Source: DASRLE01 sp963825315
GTDB taxonomy: Bacteria; Verrucomicrobiota; Verrucomicrobiia; Limisphaerales; Palsa-1400
Direction of reading: 5' to 3'
Assembly (NCBI GenBank): GCA_963825315.1
Contig: CAWGST010000001.1
Span: forward strand, 744,001 to 808,000
Length of the DNA stretch: 64,000 bases
In this document: positions 10,534-19,150 of the stretch, in pieces
Layout: each line of letters opens with the position of its first letter
How positions within the stretch are numbered: position 1 is the stretch's first letter
Position numbers and translations under genes: made by a program
The notes under the pieces: generated by a model
Database searches by the model: none
What the model was told of the DNA's origin: nothing
The model's input: the letters and a program-made list of their open reading frames with translations, nothing else

Positions 10534-10689
10534 GGGTGCATCCCACTTTTTGGGTGGCGGGTTCCAGCTCCTAATCCTAATCTTAATCGTAATCCTAATC
10601 TTGTCCCTTCCGTCCCTTTGGTCCCTTTCGTCACTGAAGAAGATTACGATTAAGATTAGGAGAAGCTGCCCAAAAACCGGGATGCACCC
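10534..10689. repeat. TAATCC-type hairpin repeat, copy B (most complete)
   Basis: 156-base imperfect palindrome. Outer arms are GGGTGCATCCC plus a TTTTTGGG block at 10534-10555 and the inverted CCAAAAACCGGGATGCACCC at 10670-10689. Inner arms are tandem TAATCC/TAATCT/TAATCG hexamers at 10568-10602 and their inverse at 10639-10661, the left arm having one extra hexamer. The loop is a run of GTCCCTT-like words. It lies between the aminopeptidase stop and tRNA-Pro, and could act as a transcript end, but there is no terminal T run. Confidence 0.85.
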
Positions 10690-10760
10690 TGTGTTGGCGG
10701 GTTGGCGCAGTTCCGCTTGCATCCTGGGCAGGTTGTGCGATGATGGTGTTCCTCTCTGAT

Positions 10761-10838
10761 CGGAGCGTAGCTCAGCCTGGCTAGAGCACTTGGTTTGGGA
10801 CCAAGACGTCGCAGGTTCAAATCCTGTCGCTCCGACCA
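10761..10838 (+). tRNA. tRNA-Pro(UGG)
   Basis: Cloverleaf: acceptor CGGAGCG pairs with CGCTCCG (10828-10834); D stem GCTC/GAGC; anticodon stem CTTGG/CCAAG enclosing TTTGGGA with anticodon TGG; T arm GCAGG-TTCAAAT-CCTGT. The discriminator A is followed by an encoded CCA (10836-10838). Confidence 0.95.
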
Positions 10839-10912
10839 CTTTCCCCGCTTTTGCCGGCGTTGTCGTTCGCCTTCACTAATCCCCAAAAAGGCCGCACAAT
10901 AACCGTAATGAT

Positions 10913-11161
10913 ATGGCTGTGTCCCTCGTCAACGAAATCGAAAGTCAGTTCGCCCGGTTGCCGGCTGAAACTCAATTGAGCCTGCTGGAACGCTTGGTTC
11001 ATCATCTGCGCCAGAGTTTGGAGGCGCCGCGCGAGTCATGGGAAGCCGAGCTTTCGGCGATGGCTGCCGATCCGCAGATGCAAAGGGAACTCAGCTGCAT
11101 TGAGTCGGAGTTCAGCGCGGCGGAAGCTGATGGTTTTTGGAAATCAACTGCGTTCGCTTGA
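10913..11161 (+). CDS. Small antitoxin-like protein with altered C-terminus
   Basis: 82 residues, mostly helical. The N-terminal part (LVNEIESQFARLPAETQLSL) and LVHHLRQSL resemble short antitoxins that precede MazF/PemK toxins. The last residues (GFWKSTAFA) overlap, out of frame, a MazF C-terminal remnant, so the natural end was probably lost in a deletion that also removed most of the toxin. Whether it is still expressed is unknown. Confidence 0.5.
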   Translation: MAVSLVNEIESQFARLPAETQLSLLERLVHHLRQSLEAPRESWEAELSAMAADPQMQRELSCIESEFSAAEADGFWKSTAFA

Positions 11162-11255
11162 TCCGGGCCGCTTTGTCGGCCCGCCCGCCGGCAAAATTTC
11201 AGGCGCGATGCTTGAAAAGGTTGAAAACGCGGTGCGGCGCTGCCTTGGCTTGTAA
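11130..11255 (+). pseudogene. C-terminal remnant of a MazF/PemK-type toxin
   Basis: A 41-codon frame starting within the upstream ORF. It reads NQLRSLDPGRFVGPPAGKIS and later AVRRCLGL, which is the pattern at the C-terminus of MazF/PemK toxins (compare FVRRLGSLNPEQM and KALGLKL in the intact toxin at 51.5 kb). The catalytic N-terminal two thirds are absent. Confidence 0.55.
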
Positions 11256-11681
11256 AGCGTTGTCAGTTCCGGGTTTTGCCGCAACCGAAAACAATGCGCG
11301 CCCCGGCGCGTTCCCATGTTGCCTGTCCTGCATAGCCTTTATGAAGGCGGATCATCCGGCTTGCTGAAAACATGAACGCCAAGCCAAATGCCAAAACGCG
11401 AACACTTCGCCCCAACAAGTGCCTGGTCGTGTCGTTATTGCTTGTCCCGCCGTAGTCTTGACGAAGGAGGATCCCCAGGATTGCGCCCCGGCTACCCCCG
11501 CAACACTGTGGCCAATGTCGCCACCACCAGGGAAATGAAGGCATCGAGAAAAGGCCGCTTTTAGGGTGTCAGTTTTGGCTTTACGCTGTCGCGAAACTGC
11601 GAGAAATCAGACGGTGCTTTTACTCGCTCTCCGCCGCCGCGAGGGGCGGCAATCATTTTCCTTTTTTCCGCCGCCTGCGAT
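11256..11681. other. Intergenic region, no gene seen
   Basis: About 430 bases without a credible gene. Two imperfect copies of a roughly 30-base unit (around 11325-11355 and 11443-11475, sharing TAG.CTT.A.GAAGG.GGAT) are visible. Otherwise I see nothing. Confidence 0.4.
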
Positions 11682-11719
11682 GAAAAAACAAAACCCCCGC
11701 TCCAGTTTTCCACAGCGGG
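11682..11719 (-). terminator. Rho-independent terminator of the PEP-CTERM gene
   Basis: Read on the minus strand: stem CCCGCT / AGCGGG with a 12-base loop, then GGTTTTGTTTTTTC. It lies 20 bases past the stop of the glycine-rich gene and has the stem plus T-run expected of an intrinsic terminator. Confidence 0.75.
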
Positions 11720-11738
11720 ACAATGGAAAACCAATGGC

Positions 11739-12656
11739 CTATTTCCGCTTGCGACGGAACAGCCTCAGGGATAACCCACTTAAACCGGCCAAGGCCAAAG
11801 TGGTGGGTTCGGGGACTTCGGTAATCATAATCTCGCCATTGGGTGAATCGTCGGGGCTTGCGACGCCGGAAACCTCGGCGAGAACATTTATTGCAGATGG
11901 GGCGACATAGGAACCGCCGCCGCCAGCGCCGGTAAAGTCACTGCCACCGCCACCGCTGTAGCCGCCGCCGCCGCCAGCACCTTCGGCCGAGCCACCGCCG
12001 CCGCCCCCGTAGCCGCCGACGTAGCCGCCGCCGCCGAAGCCGCTGGCGCCACCTGCACCACCGCTGAGGAAGCTGCTGCCCCCACCGCCGCTGCCGCCTC
12101 TGCCGCCGCTGCTGTAGAAGCCGCCGCCGCCGCCGCCGGCGACATTACCGTCGTCGCCGCTGCCGCCTCTGCCGCCGCTACCGCCAGCGCCGCCGTAGAT
12201 GCCGCCGCCGGTGCCGCCATCGTTGCCAATGTTACCAACGCCGCCTTCGAGTGGCCAACCAGGGAAGAATGTTGTGCCGTAGCCGCCGCCACCGCCGCCT
12301 GCGATGACCAATGGTGTGCTGCCATTCACAACAACAAAGCTGCCGCCGCCGCCGCCACCACCATACACTGGAGGGGTGGGGCTGCCACCAGCGCCGCCAA
12401 CCAGAATGGTCAGGGTCGTCACTCCTGTGAAGTTAAACTGGCTGCACATTTCAGCTCCGAGGCCACCCAAGACGCCGTCGCTGCCGCCGCCGCCCTGGGC
12501 GCCGTAGGCAGTGATGTCGTAGGTGCCCGGGTTCAGATTGATAGTCGTCTCAGACCCGGTATACAGGAATTGATCAGTCTGAGCGGAACTGGCAAGAATC
12601 CCAAACTGCATGGCTACAGAGACAGCAAGAACACAAAGGATCGTTTTACTATTCAT
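11739..12656 (-). CDS. Glycine-rich PEP-CTERM surface protein
   Basis: 305 residues: signal peptide (AVSVAMQFGILASSAQ, cleavage near 25), a short beta-rich segment (FLYTGSETTINLNPGTYDIT), then about 180 residues dominated by glycine with runs of up to seven, and a C-terminal sorting signal VPEPTTLALAGLSGLSL ending in RLFRRKRK. The VPEP motif, hydrophobic span and basic tail are the PEP-CTERM signal recognised by exosortase in exopolysaccharide-producing bacteria; no exosortase gene is in this window. An AAGAGG ribosome site lies about 11 bases before the start and an intrinsic terminator follows. The probable role is matrix or envelope; the specific function is unknown. Confidence 0.88.
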   Translation of the reverse strand: MNSKTILCVLAVSVAMQFGILASSAQTDQFLYTGSETTINLNPGTYDITAYGAQGGGGSDGVLGGLGAEMCSQFNFTGVTTLTILVGGAGGSPTPPVYGGGGGGGSFVVVNGSTPLVIAGGGGGGYGTTFFPGWPLEGGVGNIGNDGGTGGGIYGGAGGSGGRGGSGDDGNVAGGGGGGFYSSGGRGGSGGGGSSFLSGGAGGASGFGGGGYVGGYGGGGGGSAEGAGGGGGYSGGGGSDFTGAGGGGSYVAPSAINVLAEVSGVASPDDSPNGEIMITEVPEPTTLALAGLSGLSLRLFRRKRK

Positions 12657-13050
12657 TTTTAATAATCCTCTTGGCCGTAGGTTTATACTGATAAACTGGG
12701 ATCATCAGGATTAAAGGTTCAGGACCAGCGAACCCAAAATGCCCGGTGTCAGACTCTCTTTTACCAATTTCTTTCTCTTATGTCAAGAACTTTACAAATC
12801 ATTTATTCTCATGCCACATGCAGCTACAGTGTCAGTTCTTACTTTTTAAGGTCTCCGGCTCTCTCTTGGCTCCAAGGTCATACAAGAGTTACCTGTTCAT
12901 GGCGTAATTGGCCACGGTGGCCTTGGCTGAGATTGTGGGACAGTTATTAGAGTATCAAACAAGGTTAAGCGGCAGACCGCAGCGGAAACGTCTTTGACTG
13001 TCCATTGTTCAGTTCCATCTGGGCACAGTTCATCTTCAAGCGAGCCACCG

Positions 13051-13078
13051 CACCCGCCGCCCTTCGGGCGGCTGGGTG
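13051..13078. repeat. GC-rich intergenic hairpin
   Basis: CACCC-GCCGCCC, a three-base loop TTC, then GGGCGGC-T-GGGTG: about 12 paired bases with one bulge. No T run follows on either strand, so it is not a classical terminator; it may be a REP-like element or part of an RNA. Confidence 0.65.
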
Positions 13079-13442
13079 TGGTGGCACCACTTTGCATAAG
13101 TTTCACAGGCGGCAGAAATGCCGCAGCCTTGGTGCGTTCTACGGCCCTTCTCTTGACGCTTACGGCCCGTTTGGGCTGGCTTTAGCCGGTCAAGAGTTAA
13201 GAGGCGTTTGGACCGTTATTGCCGGTCCAGTGACGTTCTCGAAAGGAGACGCATTGCTTACTCCGCTTTGCACTGTGCTCGACGCCGTGTCTGTCCCCCT
13301 CGCCTCCTGCCCGCCAATCCCGCGCCAGCCGGAGCGACTCCTTTTGCCCAGCCCGGAAGTCAGGGAGTTGAACCAACCGATGAATGAAACAGGTGGGCAA
13401 ATTTAGCCATTTCCTCACTGAGGCAACAAAAAGCAGTTACAT

Positions 13443-13513
13443 GTTACGGGTCTGTAGCCTTTCGTGTTACGGGCTAAGTCGTTGATTATCAACACTTGTT
13501 ACGGTGTTACGGG
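13443..13513. repeat. Cluster of four GTTACGG words
   Basis: GTTACGG(G) occurs at 13443, 13466, 13498 and 13506, a density unlikely by chance in 71 bases; two of the copies sit in tandem around the sequence GTTGATTATCAACAC, itself a partial palindrome. Confidence 0.6.
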
Positions 13514-13580
13514 TTTTTTGGACCTCCTATCTATCGATTTGGCGTTTCTGACCATTCTTCGTCATTTTTGCGGCAGCTTC

Positions 13581-14900
13581 TTATTTCGCCTGCCGGCCTG
13601 TTAGAGCGCTTCTTTGCTGTTGCAGGGCTTGTTGGCCCTGGGTATCGCCGGCGGGGATGGATTGCAAAAGCTGGTCAACGATCGAAATGCGCTGGGTGAC
13701 TTGGTCGGGCGTCAAAGAATTCAAGAGATCGGCAACCGAAAAATCCTGGTTTCCATTGGCCAGATGCAATCCCTGGGTGCTGGTTCCGGAAGGATTGGTC
13801 CCGGAGCCCAGTTGATTCTCGCGTCCGCCCAGATAGGGCGCGAGTTGCGCCAATGCGGTGTCGGAAAGTTGTCCTTGCTGGGCCATGTCCAGCAACGCGC
13901 TTCGGGCCTGGCTGTTTTGCGGCGCCAGTTCGGCCAGGGCTTGCGCGGCGGCAGTTTGAATCTGACTTACCCCCGTGTTGTTTTGCGCCATTTGAACCAG
14001 GGAGGCGACCCCCGCGCTGTTGGGCAGGTTGGCCAGTTCAATCGCCGCGTAGTAGGGCCATTTGACGCTGTACTGCGCCAAATCCGCCGTAACATCATTG
14101 CCGTTGGCCGCGGCGCTGGACAGGAGTTGAAACAAAGGCCCCACGTTGGCGTTTCCCAATTGATCCTGCGCCGCCAGGGCCAACTGCCCCCGGACCGCCG
14201 TCAGAATGTCCCCCTGATATTGACCGGGCGTTTGTTGTTCCAATGTCGCTGCCAGGGTCGCAATGTCGGTTGGAAAGACGGTCGTTTGCAAAGTCTGGAG
14301 CATGGCCGCCATGGATTCCGGCCCGCCGATTTGCCCCAAGGCGTTCAGCAAGCCCGCCCGCAGGGAGGAATACCCCAATTGATCGGCGCCCGTCACCCCG
14401 GCATAGCTTGCGTCCTGATTCTGCGCCAGGTATTCCTGAATCGCGGCCACGGACGAAGGCCCCTGGTGAACCAACTGTTGCAGGCTCTCCTTCCATTTTT
14501 GAGCGTCCTCCGCGGTAATCGGCCCCTTGAGATCGAGCGACGTCAGCGCGGCCATCAACTGCCGCGAATCGGCGGCCGGTTCGCTCGGCGGAACACGGGC
14601 CGGCGGAGCCGTCACCGCCAACCCGGACACAACCGCGGCCGGCGCGGCGGGGGTTTCGGCGATTTCCTCGCGGGGCGCGATGGCCCGGACCGCGGGATGG
14701 TTTTGAGCCGGCGCGACCGTTGCCACCGGCGCCGCCACCGGCGCGGCGGCAGGCGGTGAACTTTCAAACATCTTGTAAGCGACCGCACCGCCAACAAACA
14801 GCAGCCCAACAATGACCGCCGGCAAAACGATGGAAGGCTTCTGACCGCCCGGCGCATTCGTTCGCCGACCTGATCCGGCTTGCGGCGGTTTTGAACTCAT
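13581..14900 (-). CDS. Membrane-anchored alpha-helical repeat protein, function unknown
   Basis: About 439 residues. One N-terminal transmembrane segment (IVLPAVIVGLLFVGGAVAY) is followed by an Ala/Pro-rich linker to about residue 110 and then HEAT-like helical repeats (LLNALGQIGGPESMAAMLQT, AIELANLPNSAGVASLVQMA). The C-terminus is Gln-rich. Predicted to sit in the inner membrane with the repeat domain outside. I do not recognise a family. The ATG at 14900 is preferred to a GTG three codons upstream. Divergent from pfp. Confidence 0.65.
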   Translation of the reverse strand: MSSKPPQAGSGRRTNAPGGQKPSIVLPAVIVGLLFVGGAVAYKMFESSPPAAAPVAAPVATVAPAQNHPAVRAIAPREEIAETPAAPAAVVSGLAVTAPPARVPPSEPAADSRQLMAALTSLDLKGPITAEDAQKWKESLQQLVHQGPSSVAAIQEYLAQNQDASYAGVTGADQLGYSSLRAGLLNALGQIGGPESMAAMLQTLQTTVFPTDIATLAATLEQQTPGQYQGDILTAVRGQLALAAQDQLGNANVGPLFQLLSSAAANGNDVTADLAQYSVKWPYYAAIELANLPNSAGVASLVQMAQNNTGVSQIQTAAAQALAELAPQNSQARSALLDMAQQGQLSDTALAQLAPYLGGRENQLGSGTNPSGTSTQGLHLANGNQDFSVADLLNSLTPDQVTQRISIVDQLLQSIPAGDTQGQQALQQQRSALTGRQAK

Positions 14901-14988
14901 GGCCTCCACTCTAGCGCATAATTGGAATCAGACAATCCCTTTGTCCTTTACATTGGGAAGGGGTGGTTTGCTAACCTTGCGCCTGCGT

Positions 14989-16260
14989 ATGAAACAGTTA
15001 ATTGGAAATCTTCTGGTCGCCCAGTCCGGAGGCCCCACCGCCGTCATCAATTCCAGTGTGGCGGGCGTCGTGCAGGAAGCCCGCCATCATCGTTGCCTCT
15101 CCCATGTGTATGGGGGCAGGAACGGCATTCTCGGCATTCTCAACGAGCATCTGATCGATCTGGGCCAGGAACGGCCCGAAACCATTGAAGCTCTCAAATA
15201 CACCCCTGCTGCGGCCCTCGGCACCTGCCGATACAAGATTGATTTCAAAAAGAAACCCGAAAAAGCCGCCAGGGAAATGGACCGCCTTTTCAAGGTGTTT
15301 CAGGCCCATGACATTCGCTATTTCCTCTATATCGGCGGCAACGATTCGCAGGACACCGCCGATAAAATTCATCAGGAAGCCCTCCGGCGCGGCTACGAAA
15401 TGCGCGTCATCGGCGTCCCCAAAACCATTGATAACGATTTGCCGCACACCGATCATTGCCCCGGCTATGGCTCCGTTGCCAAGTACAACGCTTGCACCGT
15501 CATGGAAATCGCCGCCGACGTCAGCAGCATGGCCACCGATGACGGCGTCTGCTGCGTCATCGAGGTCATGGGACGGGGCGCGGGCTGGATCGCCGCCGGA
15601 ACCGTGCTGGCCAAACGCGAACCCGACTCCGCGCCGCACGTTATTTTGTTGCCGGAAATTCCGTTTAACGAGGAAGCATTCCTGGCCAAAGTGACGGCGA
15701 CCATCCAGGCCATGCGCTACTGCATCGTCGTGGTGGGCGAAGGTTTGAAGAATCCCGATGGCAGCGAATACAGCGCGGACACCTCGCGATTGGATGCCTT
15801 TGGGCATCCCGTGCTCTCCGGCGCGGCGGACCGTCTGGCCGAGGTTGTTTATGGCCGGCTGAACACCAAGACACGCTCCGTCAAACTCGGCTATGCGCAA
15901 CGTTGCGCCGCCCACTATGCCAGCGCGACCGACGCGGTGGAGGCGGCGGCCTGCGGCGAAGCGGCCGTGCGCGCGGCGGTCGAAGGCAAGAGCGGGTTCA
16001 TGGTCAAGATCGTTCGCCAGAGCGGCCCCGTGTATGCCTCAACCACCGGCTTGCAGCCCTTGTCGGACATCGCCAACGTCGAGCATCTGCTGCCGCGCGA
16101 TTGGGTGAGCGCGGACGGCTTCTTGCCGAACGAAAAATTTGTCCAGTACGCCCGTCCGCTCATTGAAGGCGAGGTCAAAGTCCCGACGGAAGGCGGCCTG
16201 CCCAAGTTTGCCGTGCTGCAAAACAAGGGCGTGACCTGCCAATTGCCGCCCAGGACCTGA
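14989..16260 (+). CDS. pfp: Pyrophosphate-type 6-phosphofructokinase
   Basis: Phosphorylates fructose 6-phosphate in glycolysis. The phosphoryl-donor loop reads GGNDSQDTA instead of the GGDGS of ATP enzymes, which points to PPi as donor, and the active-site motif is PKTIDNDLPHTD. The family N-terminus (LLVAQSGGPTAVINSS) begins a few residues after the chosen Met, giving 423 residues, the usual PPi-PFK length; an upstream in-frame start at 14899 would add 30 unconserved residues. The GH26 gene begins four bases after the stop. Confidence 0.88.
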   Translation: MKQLIGNLLVAQSGGPTAVINSSVAGVVQEARHHRCLSHVYGGRNGILGILNEHLIDLGQERPETIEALKYTPAAALGTCRYKIDFKKKPEKAAREMDRLFKVFQAHDIRYFLYIGGNDSQDTADKIHQEALRRGYEMRVIGVPKTIDNDLPHTDHCPGYGSVAKYNACTVMEIAADVSSMATDDGVCCVIEVMGRGAGWIAAGTVLAKREPDSAPHVILLPEIPFNEEAFLAKVTATIQAMRYCIVVVGEGLKNPDGSEYSADTSRLDAFGHPVLSGAADRLAEVVYGRLNTKTRSVKLGYAQRCAAHYASATDAVEAAACGEAAVRAAVEGKSGFMVKIVRQSGPVYASTTGLQPLSDIANVEHLLPRDWVSADGFLPNEKFVQYARPLIEGEVKVPTEGGLPKFAVLQNKGVTCQLPPRT

Positions 16261-16264
16261 GTCA

Positions 16265-17311
16265 ATGAGAGTTTTCGCCCCGTTCCTCTATGTGTCAATC
16301 ATGGCGTCGGTCGCGCTGGCCGGTCCCGCCCCGGAACCTGCCAATGCAAAGGCCAACGCCGGGACCCGCGCGGTGCTGAAGTATTTCCAGGACCTTTCCG
16401 GCGCGCCGGCGCGCCGCATTGTCTCGGGGCAATTTGCCAATTTTGGGCCGTGGGCAACTCTGCGCCCGATCACTGCGGTTTCGAAAAAGACGGGTCATTG
16501 GCCGGCGGTCATGGGGGTTGATTATGCGGATTTTCGAAAGGGCAGCCTGGAGACAAAGCAACCCAACCGAACGGCCATCGCCTACTGGAAGCAAGGCGGT
16601 TGGGTGACGATCAGCGCTCATCTCTACAATCCGGTCAACACCAACGGAGACGGACTGCGTGCCAAAGACGTGGACCTGGCCAGTCTGCTCGCGCCTGACA
16701 GCGACACTCATCGTCGCTGGATGCACGAACTTGACCAGATCGCGGCCGGTTTGAAAGAACTGGACGACGCCGGTGTTGTCGTCTTATGGCGGCCCTTTCA
16801 TGAAATGAATGGCGGTTGGTTCTGGTGGGGCGCCAAGGACCCCGAAACTTTTATCAGGCTTTGGCGGCAGATGTTCGATTATTTCACCCACACCAAAGGC
16901 TTGAACAATCTGCTCTGGGTTTATGGTCCGAACCAAGGCACGAACTCCGCCCTTTACTATGCGGGCAACCAGTATGTGGACTTGGTCGGACTGGATGCCT
17001 ACACCGATTTTGTCGATCAAAAGCACATCAAGGGTTATGCGCAACTGGCCGCCCTGCCCAAACCCTTTGGTTTCACCGAATTCGGTCCGCACGGCGCAAA
17101 AGATCCGCCAGGCGACTATGATTACACCCGTTTCCTGGCCGGCATCAGGAGCGATTTTCCCAAGACCTGTTTTTTCATGTGTTGGAACGCCAAGTGGAGC
17201 CTGGCGCAAAACAAAAATACCCGGCAACTGCTGGACGATCCCCTCATCGTCAATCTCTCCGATCTTCCCGCCCACAACCCCGCCGCCGGGCCGCGGAACG
17301 CTGAAAAATAA
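16265..17311 (+). CDS. GH26 beta-mannanase, secreted
   Basis: Glycoside hydrolase family 26, most members hydrolysing beta-1,4-mannan. A signal peptide (about 19 residues, ending SVALA) precedes a (beta/alpha)8 barrel. The acid/base is E180 in WRPFHEMNGGWFWWG, the clan A signature of GH26, and the nucleophile is E272 in GFTEFGPHG. 348 residues, a single-domain enzyme without a carbohydrate-binding module. It follows pfp closely and overlaps the next start codon by one base (TAATG), so it may be transcribed with either. Confidence 0.85.
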   Translation: MRVFAPFLYVSIMASVALAGPAPEPANAKANAGTRAVLKYFQDLSGAPARRIVSGQFANFGPWATLRPITAVSKKTGHWPAVMGVDYADFRKGSLETKQPNRTAIAYWKQGGWVTISAHLYNPVNTNGDGLRAKDVDLASLLAPDSDTHRRWMHELDQIAAGLKELDDAGVVVLWRPFHEMNGGWFWWGAKDPETFIRLWRQMFDYFTHTKGLNNLLWVYGPNQGTNSALYYAGNQYVDLVGLDAYTDFVDQKHIKGYAQLAALPKPFGFTEFGPHGAKDPPGDYDYTRFLAGIRSDFPKTCFFMCWNAKWSLAQNKNTRQLLDDPLIVNLSDLPAHNPAAGPRNAEK

Positions 17312-18405
17312 TGCGCACACTGGAAAAACTGACGATCAAGAATTTCAAGTCCATCCGTGAGCAGACGCTTGCTCTGGGCCGGCTCAATGTGTTCATTGGC
17401 GGCAACGGTGCCGGCAAATCCAACCTCATTGAGGTATTCAGCTTCTTGCGCGAGATCGTGAATCAGAATCTGGCCGGTTACACAGGCATGAAGGGAGGCG
17501 CGGATTCACTCCTTTATTTTGGCAGGAAGCGGTCTCCGGAGATGGTCTTTCAGATGGAGTTCGGGGAGGACGATAATGTAAACGGATACGACGTGATACT
17601 GGAAGGCACGGAGGATGACAGTTTCATGGTGACGTCCGAAACAGCATTCTACTACGAACGAACGAAGAACCTTCCTCAACCAATTGTCAAACCAATTGCA
17701 TTTTCCTCCAAGGAATCGAAGCTAAAGACAAAACGCCATATCTGCGCCGTTCAAGCGATGAGAGACTTGAAAAGCTACTGTGTTTATCACTTCCACGACA
17801 CGAGTGAAACGGCAGCGGTTAAGGGCACGGTGGATTTGGACGACAACCGCGTTCTTCGCCCACAGGGGGAGAACCTGGCGGCTTTTCTGTACTGGATGCA
17901 GCAGAAGGAACCCAACCACTTCGCAAACATCCAGGACACATTGCGCCAAATCGCACCGTTCTTTGATGAGTTCCGCCTCGCGCCATCCAAGTTAAACGAG
18001 AGCAAAATCAAACTGGAGTGGAAAGAGAAAGGCAGCGACGCTTATTTCAACGCCTCTTCATTGTCGGACGGAACACTGCGTTTCCTATGTTTGACGACGC
18101 TGCTGCTCCAACCAGAACTGCCGGCCATGGTGTTGCTCGACGAACCGGAGCTTGGACTGCACCCGGCGGCGATCACTTTGCTCGCCGATATGCTTTCCTC
18201 GGCGGCGACGCGCACACAGGTTATTGTGGCCACCCAGTCCGTCACGCTGGTAAATCAATTTGAGCCAGAGTCGGTTTGGACGGTGGATCGCCAGGACAAT
18301 CAGAGCGTTTTCCGACATCTCAGCCAGCAGGACATGAAGGCATGGCTGGATGACTATGGGCTTGGCGAATTGTGGGAGAAAAATGTTCTGGGCGCGCGTC
18401 CATGA
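17311..18405 (+). CDS. AAA ATPase (AAA_21/SMC-like), putative defence ATPase
   Basis: 364 residues of ABC/SMC-type ATPase: Walker A GGNGAGKS at 30-37, signature-like SSLSDGTLRFLCL, Walker B MVLLDEPELGLHP and a His switch in VATQSVT. The start IKNFKSI is standard for RecF/OLD-like ATPases. It overlaps the DUF4276 gene by ATGA, a pairing widespread in defence islands and architecturally like PARIS and Gabija, where an ATPase works with a TOPRIM nuclease. Base composition is visibly less GC-rich than the flanking genes, hinting at horizontal transfer. Confidence 0.82.
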   Translation: MRTLEKLTIKNFKSIREQTLALGRLNVFIGGNGAGKSNLIEVFSFLREIVNQNLAGYTGMKGGADSLLYFGRKRSPEMVFQMEFGEDDNVNGYDVILEGTEDDSFMVTSETAFYYERTKNLPQPIVKPIAFSSKESKLKTKRHICAVQAMRDLKSYCVYHFHDTSETAAVKGTVDLDDNRVLRPQGENLAAFLYWMQQKEPNHFANIQDTLRQIAPFFDEFRLAPSKLNESKIKLEWKEKGSDAYFNASSLSDGTLRFLCLTTLLLQPELPAMVLLDEPELGLHPAAITLLADMLSSAATRTQVIVATQSVTLVNQFEPESVWTVDRQDNQSVFRHLSQQDMKAWLDDYGLGELWEKNVLGARP

Positions 18406-19076
18406 GCAAGCGGGCGCTGATTCTGGTGGAAGGGCAAACCGAGGAGCGGTTCGTGAAGGATGTGCTCGGCCCGGCGTTTTGGGAGAAGGGCTTGTTTTTT
18501 ACGGCGACAATTTTGGCAACCAAGAGAGTGAAGGACGGTCCGAACTTCAAGGGCGGCGTGACCAATTTCGCCAGGTTCCGCAATGACACACAGCGACTAT
18601 TCAACAGCGCGGGCGGCGCATTGGTGACGACGATGGTGGATTACTACGGCCTGCCGTCGGACTTTCCTGGAATGGATTCACGGCCACCGCACGGCACACC
18701 GATTCAGCGCGTCACGCACGTTGAGAATGCCATCACGCGGCATTTCGGTTCGCCGACGAACTTTTTGCCCTTTCTCGCACTCCACGAGTTTGAAGCATGG
18801 CTGTTCTCCTCGGCCATCGAACTTCCGCGCGCCCTGTCCGAGCCGCGGAAGCAAAAGGAATTTGAGGCCATCCGCGCGAGTGTTGCCACGCCGGAAGAAA
18901 TCAACGAGCGCCCGGAGTTTGCGCCGTCGAAGCGAATCGTGAAATTGTTTCCAGCCTACAGGAAAGCTTTGCACGGCCCAATGACCGCAGAGCGCATCGG
19001 ATTGGAAAGAATTCGGTCGCAGTGTCCCCATTTCAATGACTGGATGACCAAATTGGAGGCATTGGCCGCCGCGTAA
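18402..19076 (+). CDS. DUF4276 TOPRIM-like partner protein
   Basis: 224 residues, start chosen at the ATG overlapping the ATPase stop (ATGA). It opens with LILVEGQTEERFVKDVLGP, the conserved glutamate motif of TOPRIM folds, and has HVENAI and FLALHEFEAWLFS, which are typical of DUF4276. The family is usually found beside AAA_21 ATPases; nuclease activity is presumed from the fold and unproven. Translational coupling suggests a complex with the upstream ATPase. Confidence 0.8.
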   Translation: MSKRALILVEGQTEERFVKDVLGPAFWEKGLFFTATILATKRVKDGPNFKGGVTNFARFRNDTQRLFNSAGGALVTTMVDYYGLPSDFPGMDSRPPHGTPIQRVTHVENAITRHFGSPTNFLPFLALHEFEAWLFSSAIELPRALSEPRKQKEFEAIRASVATPEEINERPEFAPSKRIVKLFPAYRKALHGPMTAERIGLERIRSQCPHFNDWMTKLEALAAA

Positions 19077-19150
19077 CCCAATCAGATTTCAAATTGGGAC
19101 GCGCCGAATACCCTTGAGACTTCTGCAAAAATGGCTATGTAAGAGCCTGC

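Larger units (their letters stand above)
12657..13580. other. 924-base intergenic region
   Basis: No credible gene. It holds the promoter region of the PEP-CTERM gene (right next to 12657), a strong GC-rich hairpin near 13.06 kb and a cluster of GTTACGG words near 13.47 kb, both listed separately. It could host an unrecognised small RNA; I see no tmRNA, 6S or RNase P signature. Confidence 0.4.

Noticed and set aside
10568..10661. Telomere-like repeats (TAATCC units)
   Set aside because: Units are imperfect, arranged as inverted arms at several internal sites, so they are hairpin elements and not chromosome ends.
10534..10689. Hairpin B as an ordinary rho-independent terminator
   Set aside because: There is no T run after either arm and the arms match the other family copies, so terminator function is at most secondary.
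13614..14759. 381-codon plus-strand frame
   Set aside because: Antisense of the repeat protein, which has a clear membrane anchor, linker and helical repeats; the plus frame is Arg/Gly-rich without features.
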